Both the position numbers and the translations under genes were made by a program. Under the pieces are notes generated by a model. It ran no database searches and was not told where the DNA came from. It saw only the letters and a list, made by a program, of their open reading frames with translations. Positions 36,874 through 50,563 of a stretch of DNA of 64,000 nucleotides are shown here, in pieces (positions within the stretch are counted from its first letter, which is position 1; each line of letters opens with the position of its first letter). This stretch comes from Arabidopsis thaliana (Eukaryota; Streptophyta; Magnoliopsida; Brassicales; Brassicaceae): assembly GCF_000001735.4 (NCBI RefSeq), contig NC_003070.9, positions 992,001-1,056,000 of the forward strand, read 5' to 3'.

Positions 36874-39702
36874 GGTGATACTCTATTGGATGCATGCCAC
36901 GTCAGCACCCAATAATAAAATTGAAATATTGACTGTCGTAAAACAGTCAAATCAAAATAATCGGGTGAAAAAGAGAAAATCAAAATTTATAAAGATTTTG
37001 TTTTCTTTTTTAATTGCGACCGAATAACTTAAGAGGGAGAGTCTGTTTTAAAAAAAAACTTAAGAGGGAGAGATAGCGAGAGAGAGAGAATAAGAGAAAG
37101 AGGGGATAACAGAAAGTTTAAGGGAATGGGTAGGTTACGACAATTTATAGAGGCTGGAGGTTTAAATTACCCTCTACTTTTCAATAAAATTACATTAATG
37201 CCACTCAATTGGAATTTACTGGATTGTCCTTCTTTGCTTTACCGTTTCTTCAATTTTGGGTTACCCATTGAAATATAAATTTATGACTAAATTGTTCCTT
37301 TTTATTCTCATAAAAGTTGTATAAAGTTGGAGACTACAAGGAATCAAATTTAATGAAATTTTGCTTCTTTGGCATAAAGTTTTTATGAGTTTGTGCGAAA
37401 TATTTAAAGTAGAAGCTTCGGAATCCAATCCTCGTAAAGTCATACATACATAAGTACTGTATATCATATACTTTCTACTAAAAATGAATCTCTTAAAAAA
37501 CAAAAAGAACGAATCTCTTATTTTCATGTTTAGGCTAGACATCTAAGTTTATATGTTATGTGAATCATGATTTTGTACCGTATCACTATTATAAATCATA
37601 TATACTACTTTTTAGTGTTAAGAAGATCAAACAACGTTTGCACAGATCTTTTAGTAAATGTTGTCAAATTTTATCAGTGAGCTTTGCAAATCTAATGCGT
37701 GCAGCACAAGATCGACCACACAATTGATTTTTTTTTTTACTTTTTGTTTCTGTCAAATTTATCCTTTTTATTTGTGGCCAAATGGTATATGTAAATGCAG
37801 AACACGCATATACGCTAAATGTTAGGGAGAAACAGAAAAGTGATTCAAGTTTAGACTTTGTCCTCGTTTACTTTTAGTTATTTATTAGCAACCTAAACAT
37901 TATAAAATTTCAACGATGGCGAGAAATCAAATTCAAGAAGCGACCAATTTAAGACAAGCAAAAACTCAAGTACTTAATAGTAGTGGTTGAGAATCCTATT
38001 CACTGATTATTTAAATGACAATAAATCCCTTATTTACAGATTTTTGCAATTAGTTTGAGTTTCGCTTTATATAATTATTAACATCAAAATAATAACACTG
38101 AAACCCATTAATATAATCTGCTATTGAGAATATTTAGATCTTACCCTACTATAACTAATTGACAAGTGAGATGTAATAATCATCGATTACAAATTTATAT
38201 GTAGCATATCCGACCATATCAAATTTCAATGAACTTTATGAAGAATGCACAAAGTGTAGTACTTAAGTTTTGATTAACACATATTTTCTTATTTTAATCA
38301 GAGTGTTTTGTAGAAGTAGGAAATTTTAGTATTTTAGATTTGTTTTATAAAATTTAATTATATAATATATAACTAAAATAACCTGACGTTAAGATATATA
38401 AATATATCAATTTTTTTACACCATTATCACCTTAAATACATTGTAAAAAAAAAAAAAACAGAACTGAAAATTTTGGTAGACTTGAAGTTGTGAAAATTTT
38501 GTTGGGTTTTGGACAGTTTGGCATTAAGTTTGCCACCTTTCATCCAATAGACTGAAAGAATAATGCCAATGTTAAACAAAAAAAGAAAAGGAAAAAATTA
38601 AGAGGCAAATTTAGAAAAAACGAATGCATGTCTATTATTTTAATAAGGGAGGCAAATTTAGAAAAATAAAATAAAAAAGGACCCCAAATTTGAGAGGGAC
38701 CATAAAATTGACTAAAACATTTAATTTCGATACATAAAAGTATTAACTCTCACATAAAAAGTTCAAAACTCATGTTCAACCAAACCATCAAACCACCTAG
38801 CACTTTAATTCTTCCACCTAATTATGCTTTGTTCCCTTTCTCTCTCTCCAAATTGCTTATCAAAAACGTAAAATCCATAAAAAGTAATTTTTTCACATCT
38901 TAATACTTTCATATTGTATACAGTACAAAATTACTACATAAACTGATAAACTGGTTCGGTATTCAAATAAATACATGCCTACTGTTTAATACATTACGAC
39001 ATATATATTAAATTAATTAAATATGTAAGAAAGTGAGTGGAACTTTATATTCTATCTATCCCTCTATAACTTCAGACGTTAAATACAAAAGTGTCGTCTT
39101 TATCATATTGACTGCCAACTCAAATGCTACATTTGAAACAATCAAACAGATGAGAAATAAAAATTCAACCAAAATCTTCACCGTCTTTTTTTTTTTTTCT
39201 GATTTAATCATCATACAATTTTGTACCCAATAAGCTAAAGAGGGAAATGGTACCAACCAAAAGCAAGAACATACTCAGAATTGTTCTGTTTCTCTCCATC
39301 AAAACGGAAGAGACCAAATCGCACTTGTAGTTAAAAAAAAAAAACTCTACATTGTTTTCATATGGATTTACTACTTTAGCCGGTAAGTTCAAAGTGACTG
39401 CACTCTTAGCTGTACCCAAACTGTCTATCATATTGCTCGTAATAGAAAAAAAAATCACAAAGAATACCTTTGCGTGAGAAATAGAGAGAGCAATAAGAAT
39501 TGACCGTTTTAAACCCCTTTTTTTTTTACCTCTTACTGGGAGAAGAAAATGAAGAAGAAGGAATGGTCATTTGCTGTAACCATTAAAAAGAGAAAAAAAG
39601 GTTGGTTAAAGTTTGTTGTTTGCGTGAAATCCAATATCCAAGATAAAGAGAGAGTTGGAATGTGAGAAAATTAGAGAAGTAATGTGACCTGAACGAAGAA
39701 AT
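36874..39702. other. Long AT-rich spacer between the small unknown gene and PSAT1
   Basis: This is 2.8 kb, the largest gene-free stretch in the window. The first ~250 bases are the leader and promoter of the small gene and hold a 16-bp direct repeat, AACTTAAGAGGGAGAG (37026-37041 and 37057-37072). The centre (37260-39400) is about two-thirds or more A/T, with poly-A/T runs and no coding signal. An 18-bp repeat, GAGGCAAATTTAGAAAAA, occurs at 38602-38619 and 38649-38666. The last ~150 bases are the PSAT1 3' UTR. I see no transposon ends. Confidence 0.5.
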
Positions 39703-42700
39703 TTATATGTACTGGAGAAGCATATTAGCAGATGTGTTCCTCAATCTACAACTTTGTCCTAAGTGAACATCCCCAAAACTGTATCTGCAATATTAGGTTT
39801 CACAATACAATTACAGCAACCAAATCAGTAAAATACAGATTTCAGAATCATAGATAAGAATAAGATTAAAAAACATTGGATGGGAAGAGGAGAGTGATAC
39901 CTGTATTCACAGTATTCTTGCCAAGCACAACAGGCTTTCCCGTAATCCCAGTAGCAATCCGCATCTCTAAGTGGCCCGCGCTTGGCTGTGACACGGTATT
40001 CATATTTACACCAAAAGCAATAAGAAGTGGTACAAGAGCCAATAAGTTTCTTTTTTACCTTTGGTGACAAATTTGGACTTTGCACCAGGCTGAATGTCAT
40101 GCCACATCTGAAGCCATAACTCCCTCATCAGAACTGGAGATCTTACTATGTTCCTGTGATTTGCTGCACAATAACGGTTACTCAAAAGTTGAAAAAACAA
40201 TGCAAGGTACTTTGGGAGCATGTTTCATATGTTTAATACCCACTTTTATCAAGCTCCCAGACTGCGGTTCTCTTCCCCGGAATGCTCTCAGAGTCTTCAT
40301 AAAAGGTTATGTACTTAACCCTTGGTGCTTTTGTCATGTTAGCTATGATGTCTGACCCATGCTCATGATCAACATTTAGTTCCACATGTACGTCGCTTCC
40401 ATCGTGTTCTGGCTGTTGTTTTATTTTCCCAATGAGAATCTCGTTTAGATTAATACAAGTTCTTGAGGAGTACAGAGATATATGATTTTTAGAAAGAACA
40501 AATTGGAGGTAAATCAACACATAACCAGAAAAGTACACTTAAAGTTTGATCTATATAAGGTGAGGAACTAAAAAAGAGTACCTGGGGAGCCATTGTTATG
40601 TTAACTTTAGGTCCGAGCCAATTCTTGCACCAAGAGAGTGAATGATAGGGTACCTATAAGAGATCAATTTCATAATCAATAAAAGTAGCGGAGAGTCAAT
40701 ATTGCAGTGTACTAGAGAACATAGCAAGCAGTGTTCCAGAAGCAAGTATTATCTTAGTCTTCAGTAGTTTGCAAGAAGATAATTTCAAAACCAACTTCTG
40801 AGCTTACCGTCTCATCCCCAGTTATAGGTCCAGCGTTCCCATCAACCACAGTTCCAGACCTGCAGATATTGCACAATCAAGATATGAACTAGTTTTTCGG
40901 TTTCTTAAAACAAATTTTTTAAAAGCACGACTACTCCTAATAATATGAAATTCAGAAATGGGTTAGTTTTGTTTTGCTAGTTATCTTTGATACAAGTGTC
41001 ATGTTTCATGCAACACCTCTTCCCACTTTAAGCCACTGATCATCCACTAAGCTCAAAAGGAATGATAAAAAAGTACTTAAATTTTAGTTGTTTAATAATT
41101 TGCTTATGCAACTGAGATAACATGCCACTAGACTGATACAGAAGACTTTGCCTTCCTGTTTTACTTCTGCCATTGCGGAAAATTACCTTGACACGAGGGA
41201 ACCTTCAGTTTCATAAATGATATCCGTGATGATCCAATTATCAGGATAAGGTTTGCCACTTGGGGCAAAGTAATAACCAACCTATGACAGACAGCTTCAT
41301 ACATTTAGTACCTTTAACGCTTAATAGCATAAGATGCAAGGGAGAAGATAAATCATAATTCAAAAAGATATTGCAAACCAAATGGGGAATATAATAACAA
41401 AGTCAACGCATAATGTGATATTGAGAATGCATCATACCTCTGTCTTTAGATGAGCACCATATATGCAAAATACATTTTTTATAGGTGGTCTCTCCCAAGG
41501 AGTCAGAGGATTAAAAACAGGGTCATCATGATACAACCTGAAAAGTATAGTTAGCATGTTATATATAATTCACAAAGATTTGCTAGAAAAACAAAATTGA
41601 CGCTATTAGTCAAAACAAACTAGAGAATGAGAGAATCAATCAACTAAAATACCCCCTTTTGCATTCATAACTGTAAACGAAAAAGACATTCCATAATATA
41701 AGGAGAGAACTGATAATCAATAATAAGGTTTCTGATTATACTTGTTTCTTATAGTAAGAAAGACAAAGCATATGAACAATTGATATAGAGATTTAAACAA
41801 AACAATTTGACGTACAAGAAGCCAGCAAGTGATGATCGATGAGCAATATTTCTTATCACAAAGAAAGGTACGTACTTCTTTAACTGGTGTAACATCCTCT
41901 TGCTATCTGGGTCATAGTCTTCTATTGCTTTGAAAAGAGTCCCATCTGCTAGTTCACGGGCTGTGAAAGACAAAAGGGTGGGAAGGCCACATTCCATGCT
42001 GGTCATGTTGACTAGAGCTGTTTCTGTAACTGATGGATACACATCAAAGGAACGAAATATGAGAGTGAACATTCTTGGTGAAACTTTTGTTAGTGTTACA
42101 GTTGCATATACAGAGTCTAACCGCTAGTGGAAGGAATTTCAATGTTAATAATATTTGTCGGCCAGCCAGAATATTTTGATTGATATTCCTCTTCATCACA
42201 GTGGTATACGCGCTTATCTTTCTTTGCAGCACCCCCAGAAAAATGCGTCCAGAATGTGTTATCACCCTTGCAATTCTTTGAAAATGGCATAAGCCACAAT
42301 GACGACGCAAAAGAATTGGACAACAACCGAGCAGTTCCCTGAAGCCTTGCCAACAAAAAACATGAGAAGCGCATGTCAATATGTCACATGATTTCAATAA
42401 ACAAATCATAGCCTATTAAAATAAAAAGATTTCAGTCAAAGTTTCTTCTCAACTTAAAGTCTACCATAATAATCTGAAAACTAAATCAGTGTACATGTGG
42501 TTTGGTTGTATTAGCTAAGGCCGCTGACAGGTATACTACCCACAATATGTTCTTTGATAACTAGCACTTCAAGATCTACAGATACCATATCGCGTACAGC
42601 AGTTCAATTAACAAAAGTAATACTTTCAAAAGGAAAATCCAGTGAGTTATAAGACCTGGTTGATATCAACTACTTAAAACTAAAGAGAAGTCAGAGGTCA

Positions 42701-44128
42701 CCTCAGAAACAGGAAGGCCAAACGTTACACCAGAGAGAGTAGATTTGATTGCCTCAACAGAACCAAGAAGAGGAGCTCCTAAATCAACAACAAATCAGGT
42801 ATCGAGCTCAATCCAGTAAGTCACAACATAACTCCCCCAATTAGAGAAAAAATAAAATGGTAACTTAAGGATAGTAGGCCGGTACCAACAGCGAAATAAG
42901 CATGGATATGCTGATCAAGCCACTTCAAATAATGTTTTGGTGCAATTTCTAGCCTCAGCCATTCCAGAAAGTATCTGAAGACATTATTACCCATTGAATG
43001 GGCAAATACTATAGAAGGGCCGCCACGGAGTTTTAAAGCAGTTTCAAAGGTCAACCTGCAAAAAGGAAGACGACCAGAGCTCTTAGCTTATCTTACATAA
43101 AAAGAGAAGATAAAAGACATTAGCCTGATAAGGACTAACTTGAGCTTGTGAAAGTAAAGGTCACGCTCTTCCAATTTGGTTGGTGACAATCTCCAATCGT
43201 ATGGAACAGCGACAATTGCATTTGCTTCTATACCAAACTCAACACACCACTTAAGCCACTCTTTCCAGACAGTAGAAAGAGGACCTGAAAATTGACCAAA
43301 TTAATGAACTTAGCCATATTATATCACAACAAGATGATATCAAATTGAAGAAAACTCAAAAGAAAGAAAAATCCGAAACTACCTGTTATGTAACCTGGAT
43401 CCAATTCTGTGATGGCTGAAAGACCACTGTCAGGCCGTGACTTACACTCGGGATGGTCTGTTTGATTATAAGGATCTAGCACCATACACTTAAACCAGCA
43501 GTTGACAGCAGAAAGAAGCTGTAAACCATCCATCACGTCGATCAGTAAGCAACAACCAAAAGAATCACAATGCACAAGTAAAATGACCTAACATTTTCTA
43601 ACTACTATTGAGCACTCTGAAAAACTTGCAGATCTAGTTGAATAAAAAGCGCAGACTAATTACACATTCATTGCGCTACATTTAGCGAACCAAAAGCGAT
43701 GGGAAACACTCGCCGAGTCAGCTGTTTTATATGACTCTAAACTCAGATTCAGAAGCGTCACTGTTGACTAATGAACGAATCAATAAGAGAGACGAGACAT
43801 GCTTCATTGCTATATTTCGCTTGGAATTCATCAACAAGTGACTCGACCGACAGAATAAGGAGCGAAGGAAATGAAGATCACGGACCTTAGTGGTGTCTAG
43901 CCATACGAGGTCGAGCGGATTGAAGTCCAACGGAGTGTATGGACAGTCAAGGATCGACCACGCTCGTAGCTGCGTCGACGCAAATCCCGGAATGATTATA
44001 CCCGATAGCTTCGAGTAGTCGCCGTGAAACTCGGTCTCATCCTCCACCGCAGTTCGGCCACCGCAAATCAAGAAAAAAACGGCGATGACGGTGAAGGAAG
44101 CCGTTACTGATTTCGAATTCGCTCCCAT
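39703..44128 (-). CDS. PSAT1: Phospholipid:sterol acyltransferase PSAT1 (LCAT-like)
   Basis: Fifteen exons in transcript order are 44128-43886, 43518-43383, 43284-43140, 43055-42886, 42778-42702, 42338-42122, 42029-41876, 41537-41438, 41281-41187, 40859-40808, 40653-40582, 40412-40244, 40163-40059, 39985-39901 and 39778-39703, giving about 631 residues. An N-terminal hydrophobic segment (TASFTVIAVFFLICGG) is a signal peptide or anchor. LSGIIIPGFASTQLRAW is the LCAT-family N-terminal block. The nucleophile elbow is AHSMGNNVFRYF, with the catalytic Ser. The enzyme esterifies sterols with acyl groups from phosphatidylethanolamine at microsomal membranes. The C-terminal plant extension is Cys/Trp-rich (DADCYWDYGKACCAWQEYCEYR). 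The exon 12 donor was placed at AAAA|GTGGGT because only that keeps HRNIVRSP in frame. Locus At1g04010 by memory. Confidence 0.92.
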
Positions 44129-44609
44129 CGCTCGGTGTCTCTAACTACTTTTCATCGCCAGAGTTTAGGAGGAAAAGTAAGAGAGAGGAGAGAGAGAGAG
44201 TGTGTGCGTTGTTGGGGACCTTGAAGGTGAGAGTTGAAAAGTTTTTGGAAGCGTCCTAACTTTCCAAATATACCCTTACAAGAACCTTCGAAGTCATCGA
44301 GAAGGTTACTACTCTCTATCACGTCGTAACAAACAAATGGGCTTTTAATTGGGCCTTTGAAATTGAAAGTTGAATAATTTCAAAATTTTCGTAACAAACA
44401 AGCGGGCGTTTATTCACATTTTCTCCCGCTTAATCAAATCATAAAATCCCCGCCTATCTTCCCGCCATTTGATATCTATCGTACACGTGTCTCTAAATTC
44501 TCAAAGTAAATACCAATCGCACGGAGACGAAGCAAGGAAGTGCATCTTCTCCTTCTCTTCTCGGTTTCAAGAGCTTTCGTCATTTAGATCTGGGTTTTGT
44601 ACATCACCA
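44129..44609. promoter_or_regulatory. Divergent PSAT1/BARD1 promoter with site II and E2F-like boxes
   Basis: A 481-bp head-to-head spacer. Site II words TGGGCT (44338-44343) and TGGGCC (44350-44355) lie near the middle. Nearer to BARD1 are TTCTCCCGC (44421-44429) and TTCCCGCC (44459-44466). The second fits the E2F consensus WTTSSCSS, as expected for a DNA-repair gene expressed in S phase. The PSAT1 leader side is GA-rich. Confidence 0.6.
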
Positions 44610-47600
44610 ATGGCGGAATTTACTAACATGCTAATGAATCCATGGGTTCTTCATCTCCAGAAGCTCGAGCTCGAGCTCAAGTGCCCTCTATGGTTTGTTT
44701 CACCCACAGCTTCCCTTTCCTTGATTATATTGTAGAGTAATCGAGTTTTTGTTTAGTGTTCTTGGAATCGTAACAAGAGATTTACGTAATTTGCAGCTTA
44801 AAATTGCTTAATCGACCGGTGTTGCTTCCTTGCGACCACGTCTTCTGCGAGTGAGATTATCTAACTACTCTGTTATTCTTTAACAATTCATTACAAATTT
44901 GAATTCATATAGATTCTTATCTTTCTGGAAATTATTTGTACAGTTCATGTGTACACAAATCGTCGCAAGTTGAATCGGGATGTCCTGTCTGCAAATCTAA
45001 ACATCCCAAAAAGGGTAAGTCCAGTGATATCATTTGAAGATTAGTGTTCAAGACAGTATGTGAAATTGTGAATTACTCTCATGTGCAGCTAGGAGAGATC
45101 TTCGATTCATGGAGAGTGTTATAAGCATATACAAGAGCTTGAATGCAGCTGTTAGTGTTCATCTCCCACAATTACAGATTCCAAATGATTGCAACTACAA
45201 GAACGATGCATTGAACAATTCCAACAGCCCTAAACATGGCGAATCTGAAGATTCTGAGATGACTGACAAGGATGTGAGCAAGCGCAGTGGTGGTACTGAT
45301 TCTTCTAGTCGTGATGGTTCTCCTCTTCCGACCTCAGAAGAAAGTGATCCAAGACCTAAGCATCAGGATTGGACTGAAAAGCAGTTGAGTGATCATCTCC
45401 TATTATATGAGTTTGAATCAGAGTATGATGCTGCCAATCACGTAAGAGCATATTACTGATCATTTTGATTTATCAGTGCGCAATATTGAAAGATGTTTAT
45501 AAATTCCTCTTTTTTTTCTTCTTGCTGCAGACTCCGGAAAGTTATACAGAACAAGCTGCAAAAAATGTGAGGGACATCACTGCTTCTGAGCAGCCTAGCA
45601 ATGCTGCAAGGAAGCGGATATGTGGTGATTCCTTTATCCAGGAAAGCAGTCCGAATCCTAAGACTCAGGATCCGACTTTGCTGCGGTTGATGGAGAGCCT
45701 CCGGTCAGATGATCCCACTGATTATGTTAAAGCACAGAACCATCAGGTGCATTCTCGTCTTACTTCATAAGTTGACTATTTTAGTTTATCAGTTATGAGT
45801 ATTCTTAATCACACATTTACATGTTAATAGATGGTGTACTTCAGTTTTTGGGTAATCTATAGTTTTGTTCTGTGCTTGAGATCAAACAACTTAAGATGTG
45901 TAGTGATCTTTTGTGTCCAGCAGTTACCCAAAAGTCATACAGAACAAGATTCAAAAAGGAAGCGTGACATCACCGCTTCTGATGCAATGGAAAATCATCT
46001 GAAGGTCCCCAAGAGGGAGAATAATCTGATGCAAAAATCTGCTGATATTGACTGCAATGGTAAATGCTCTGCAAACTCTGATGATCAGCTAAGTGAGAAA
46101 ATCTCAAAGGCATTAGAACAAACATCATCCAACATAACCATTTGTGGTTTCTGCCAATCCGCTAGGGTATCTGAGGTAAAACCTTTAAAAGTCTTTGCCA
46201 TATCCTCTGCTCTAGAAACTGAGCTTCTCTGTTTGTGAAGTATTTTACTCAACTGGCTGGATCAATATTTGTTAGGCCACTGGAGAAATGCTGCATTACT
46301 CTAGGGGAAGACCGGTGGATGGAGATGACATCTTCCGCTCCAATGTTATCCATGTCCATAGCGCATGTATCGAATGGTATAGAAAATGAAACCCAAAAAA
46401 CTTCTACATTTGCTCATCTTTGTTTCTGCAAGTCCATGTGGATATAGTTTGGCTAGTGTTATAACGCTTTTGGCTTTTGCATGATAAAAATACTAAAAGT
46501 AGTTGAATAAATGTTCAGGGCACCGCAAGTTTACTATGAAGGTGACACAGTGAAGAACCTGAAAGCAGAACTGGCAAGGGGGATGAAAATCAAGTGCACT
46601 AAATGTAGTCTGAAAGGTGCTGCCTTAGGCTGCTTTGTCAAGTCTTGCCGTCGAAGCTATCATGTTCCATGTGCAAGAGAGATTTCTAGATGCCGTTGGG
46701 ATTATGTATGTTTTGCCACATTCTCTACATTCTCATTCACATAAGAGTTACTTACCAATGTTCTAGTTATAATGTGAGATTGTTTTCTTGGTCTTTACAG
46801 GAAGATTTTCTTCTACTTTGTCCGGCTCATTCTTCTGTCAAATTCCCGAACGAGAAGTCTGGACATCGCGTTTCCAGAGCCGAGCCCTTACCAAAAATGT
46901 ATAATTCTGTTTCAGCATATAATTTAATACTTACAGTATGACATTATTATTCTTATGATAGCAACTAATAAATCTCATTACCTTGCTCCCTCAGAAATCC
47001 TGCTGAGCTATGTTCTTTGGAACAAACACCAGCTTTTACAAAAGAGCTTGTTCTCTGTGGATCAGCACTCTCTAAAAGTGATAAGGTCAGTACTAAGTTA
47101 ATCTTCTTTCCACAAGGTTCAAACAAGAAACAAGTGTTTGTGGATTTACCACTCTTGGTTCAAAGTTGGTAGAGCTTTTTCATATAAAAAGACTAATTTT
47201 CTCATTGCATTGCTATTCCCTAGAAACTGATGGAAAGTTTAGCCGTTCGATTTAACGCGACCATATCAAGGTACTGGAACCCAAGTGTTACACATGTGAT
47301 TGCTTCTACAGATGAAAAAGGAGCTTGCACAAGAACTTTGAAGGTTCTTATGGGTATTCTCAATGGAAAATGGATTATCAATGCAGCTTGTAAGTTAGAT
47401 TGCTCACTCAAGAGTTTGTCATAATCTTTACTTTTCACCATTAAGGAATCTTCATCTTTACATGAATCAACCTTGAATTGTTTCTAGGGATGAAAGCAAG
47501 CCTAAAAGCTTCTCAACCTGTTGATGAAGAACCATTCGAGATTCAAATTGATACTCAAGGATGTCAAGATGGACCAAAAACCGCAAGACTCAGAGCAGAA

Positions 47601-48045
47601 ACTAATGTAAGTATAAAAACACACCAAAAACAAGTTTGAAAGTGCTTTGCTTCTTTTAGATATCTCACTCTCTATTTTTTCTTTTGGCAAACAGAAACCA
47701 AAGCTCTTTGAGGGCTTGAAGTTCTATTTCTTTGGAGATTTCTATAAAGGATACAAGGAAGACCTTCAGAATCTAGTCAAAGTCGCTGGTGGTACAATCT
47801 TGAACACAGAGGATGAGCTTGGTGCAGAAAGCAGCAACAATGTCAATGACCAAAGATCATCATCGATTGTGGTTTACAACATTGATCCTCCACATGGATG
47901 TGCCTTAGGTGAAGAAGTCACAATCATTTGGCAACGAGCTAATGACGCAGAAGCTTTAGCAAGCCAAACTGGGTCTCGTCTCGTTGGTCACACATGGGTC
48001 TTGGAGTCCATTGCTGGTTACAAGTTACATCCTGTGATTGGCTAA
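44610..48045 (+). CDS. BARD1: BARD1/ROW1: RING, PHD-like and tandem BRCT protein
   Basis: Thirteen exons give 714 residues: 44610-44692, 44797-44850, 44944-45014, 45089-45441, 45531-45746, 45921-46175, 46276-46376, 46519-46705, 46801-46898, 46995-47085, 47224-47389, 47488-47606 and 47695-48045. The N-terminal RING finger reads CPLCLKLLNRPVLLPCDHVFCDSC, then GCPVCKSKHPKK. A long charged linker follows. Next is an extended PHD/ZnF segment (ICGFCQSARVSEATGEM, KIKCTKCSLKGAALGCFVKSC, YHVPCARE, LLCPAHSS). Two BRCT repeats close the protein (LVLCGSALSKSDK...WIINAAW and LFEGLKFYFFGDF...GHTWVLESIAGYKL). In plants it pairs with BRCA1 in homologous repair and also represses WUSCHEL in the shoot meristem. 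One acceptor (45920 or 45923, a CAGCAG choice) is ambiguous by one Gln. Locus At1g04020. Confidence 0.95.
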
Positions 48046-48596
48046 TTTAAGAGGAAGAGACAAAAGACATTTCAATTTCCCTACACATATGTAACATAGT
48101 TTAATTTTACTATTTTTGATTTCGTAAGATAACAAAACAGATTCGTGTTTGAACGCATATAAAATTCCAACTTTTACTTTCGAAAAACAAAGCTTTGTAA
48201 CTTAAAGTTTGGAAATCTTACCGATTAATGACAGAATTAATGTTTTTAATGAAAAATAAATTGTAACGAAAAATGGTGTGCCAACGCACCAATACCAAAA
48301 GGCTTTGACAGGGCATTGGTGGGTCAAAATTGTAACGGTCACTTACTTTATCCTCCTTAATAAAGCTACACAATTAATAAATTAAAGAGGCAAAAAATAA
48401 TGCTAAACAAACCCTAAATTCCCAATTTCCGAAGTGATCACTTTTTCCCCGCTCTCTTCGTAGTGATCGTCCCCACCACACCAGACCCCGCTCCTCAATT
48501 TCGATGTCGACCTATTAATGCTTGATCAAATATCTGGAAACCACACGCATGAAGTTTCTCTTCTTCTCTCGCTAGACCTTGAGAATTTTCGGGACT
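48046..48596 (+). other. BARD1 3' UTR and promoter of the next gene
   Basis: An AT-rich 3' region is followed, from about 48400, by CT-rich and CCCC-containing leader sequence (AAACAAACCCTAAATTCCC at 48405-48423 contains a telo-box core). No additional gene is seen. Confidence 0.5.
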
Positions 48597-50313
48597 ATGG
48601 GTTGCTTTTCGGGTTGCTTCGGTGGACGGAAGAATCGCCGGCGTCAGAGACGCAGAGATTCCGATGAAGCTAGAGATAACGTAAGTTTCCTTAAAAAAAT
48701 TCTTACGTTTAGTTTGTGAGAGTTTTTATCTGAAATTCCTCGCTTCTTTCAGTTTCTTTTTAGTGATGAATTTGCTTGAATTACGCTACATTCTAGATAG
48801 ATCATCTCCGTGTTTATCGCATTTAACTTCCATTGATTTTGCTTGACCCGATGAATTTGTTTGTTATGCATAGAAACTCTCTGTGGAAACTGCAGAACCT
48901 CATCATCTGAATGATAGAGTCCACATTGTTGAGGAGATCCCGAAAGCTTCTGTGATTCCAATCACTGAAATTTGGTGAGTGTGATTGTTTTATTTGTGTG
49001 CTTTTCCTCTAGATTCAAGTTTTAAGCTAACATTTTCTGATTTCTCAGTGACGAGGCTGAAGAGAAATGCAGTCCAAGCACTATTTCTAGGAAGAGAGTC
49101 ACTTTTGACTCCAAAGTCAAAACCTATGAACACGTTGTTTCAGAAGAATCTGTTGAACTCTCAGAAGAGAAGAACGAAGAGGTTGAATCCGAAAAGAGGT
49201 CATTAAAGTCAAGCAAGACTGATGATCAGATCATTGAGGTTGCCTCCAACTCCTCAGGGTCGTATCCTGAAAACCACAGATACAAGAATTGCAGAGAAAG
49301 TGATGATGACATAGAGGAGGATGAGTTTGACTGCAGTGACAGCGATCTAGATGAAGATGAAGAATATTACAGTGATGTTGGATTTAGTGAGGATAGCTTG
49401 CATAACCCAACCAAGGAAGTTTATACTCAAGATATTGGGGATAAAACAGAGGAGATTGATTCAAAGCTGAGAAGGTCTAACGAGACTGTTAGAGATGGAA
49501 ACCACTATGATGGCCAAGGAGTACTTAACCCTGTTGAGAATCTTACTCAGTGGAAATCCGCTAAATCCAAAGGGAGAACAAAGCAGAAACAGTCTCAAAA
49601 GGAGAACTCTAACTTCATCGCAGATCAAGAAGAAAAAAGGGATTCCTCTTCTTTCGGTACAGACCCTCAGATTGATGATATAACACTCAGCGTCAAACCG
49701 AAATGCAGAATTGAACCCAAGAAACTGCGAAACCAAGAACTGGCCGTTGATGCTAGCCTTTCAACATGGTTATCAACATCTGAGTCTGGTAGTGAATGCA
49801 ACAGCGCCTCTATGTATACCTTAACACCCGAGAAACTCAAGTCTACCAGCTGCTACTCAAAACCGCTTAGAATCAATCATGACGATAGACCTGTATTATG
49901 CGCATTGACATTGGAGGATATCAAACAGTTCTCGGCTACATCTACGCCAAGGAAATCACCGAGCAAAAGCCCTGATGAGACACCTATTATAGGCACAGTT
50001 GGTGGTTACTGGGGTAATCGCTCAAAGGCAATAGATTGCGGCTCTGCATCTTCATTCAAGGGAATACCAAACACCAGTAGCAAGTACAGAGAGGTACGCA
50101 TAAACCAGTAAAAACACTCCAAAAGATAGTAGAATTTCTGATATTGATTTCATCACACTTTCAAACCCAACTACCTCGAGTGCAATAATCAATCAGGTGT
50201 CCTTTTCCCCGACAATAACAGTTTTTTTGGAAGTGCAGGATAAGAGCGTAAATTGGCATTCAACACCATTTGAGGCAAGACTGGAGAAAGCTTTGAACAA
50301 CATAGACAAATAA
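48597..50313 (+). CDS. Unknown acidic protein with a lipid-anchor-like N-terminus
   Basis: Four exons (48597-48680, 48874-48974, 49049-50093, 50239-50313) give 434 residues. The protein begins MGCFSGCFGGRKNRRRQRRR. Gly2 with Cys3 and Cys7, followed by a polybasic run, is a classic N-myristoylation plus palmitoylation signal, suggesting plasma-membrane attachment. The middle is very acidic and Ser-rich (DDDIEEDEFDCSDSDLDEDEE). The C-terminal part has conserved-looking blocks RPVLCALTLEDIKQFS, TPIIGTVGGYW and a terminal WHSTPFEARLEKALN. I recognise this as the plant family of At1g04030, which has no assigned function. No catalytic domain is visible. Most of the coding sequence is in one long exon. 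Confidence 0.86.
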
Positions 50314-50563
50314 TGGTGATGTACTCATTCCACACTTGCTTAGTTGGTACTGTAAACCTTTGGTTGATAATGTGTGATTTTGATTTGATTTCTCTCTGTT
50401 ACATATAACCATTTGTTTGTTCTTTTGGATGCATAAGTCTCTCAATATAATATGACACGAAAAAGGGGAAAATAAACAAGAAACAGATTCAAAACAGCTC
50501 TCTCTTATTCGTGGATTCTTCTTTTTGTTTGAAGCTAAATCAAAGTTTTGTGTTTGGTTTTGA

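Noticed and set aside
37261-37542. 93-codon minus-strand ORF in the large AT-rich spacer
   Set aside because: No domain and typical chance-frame composition.
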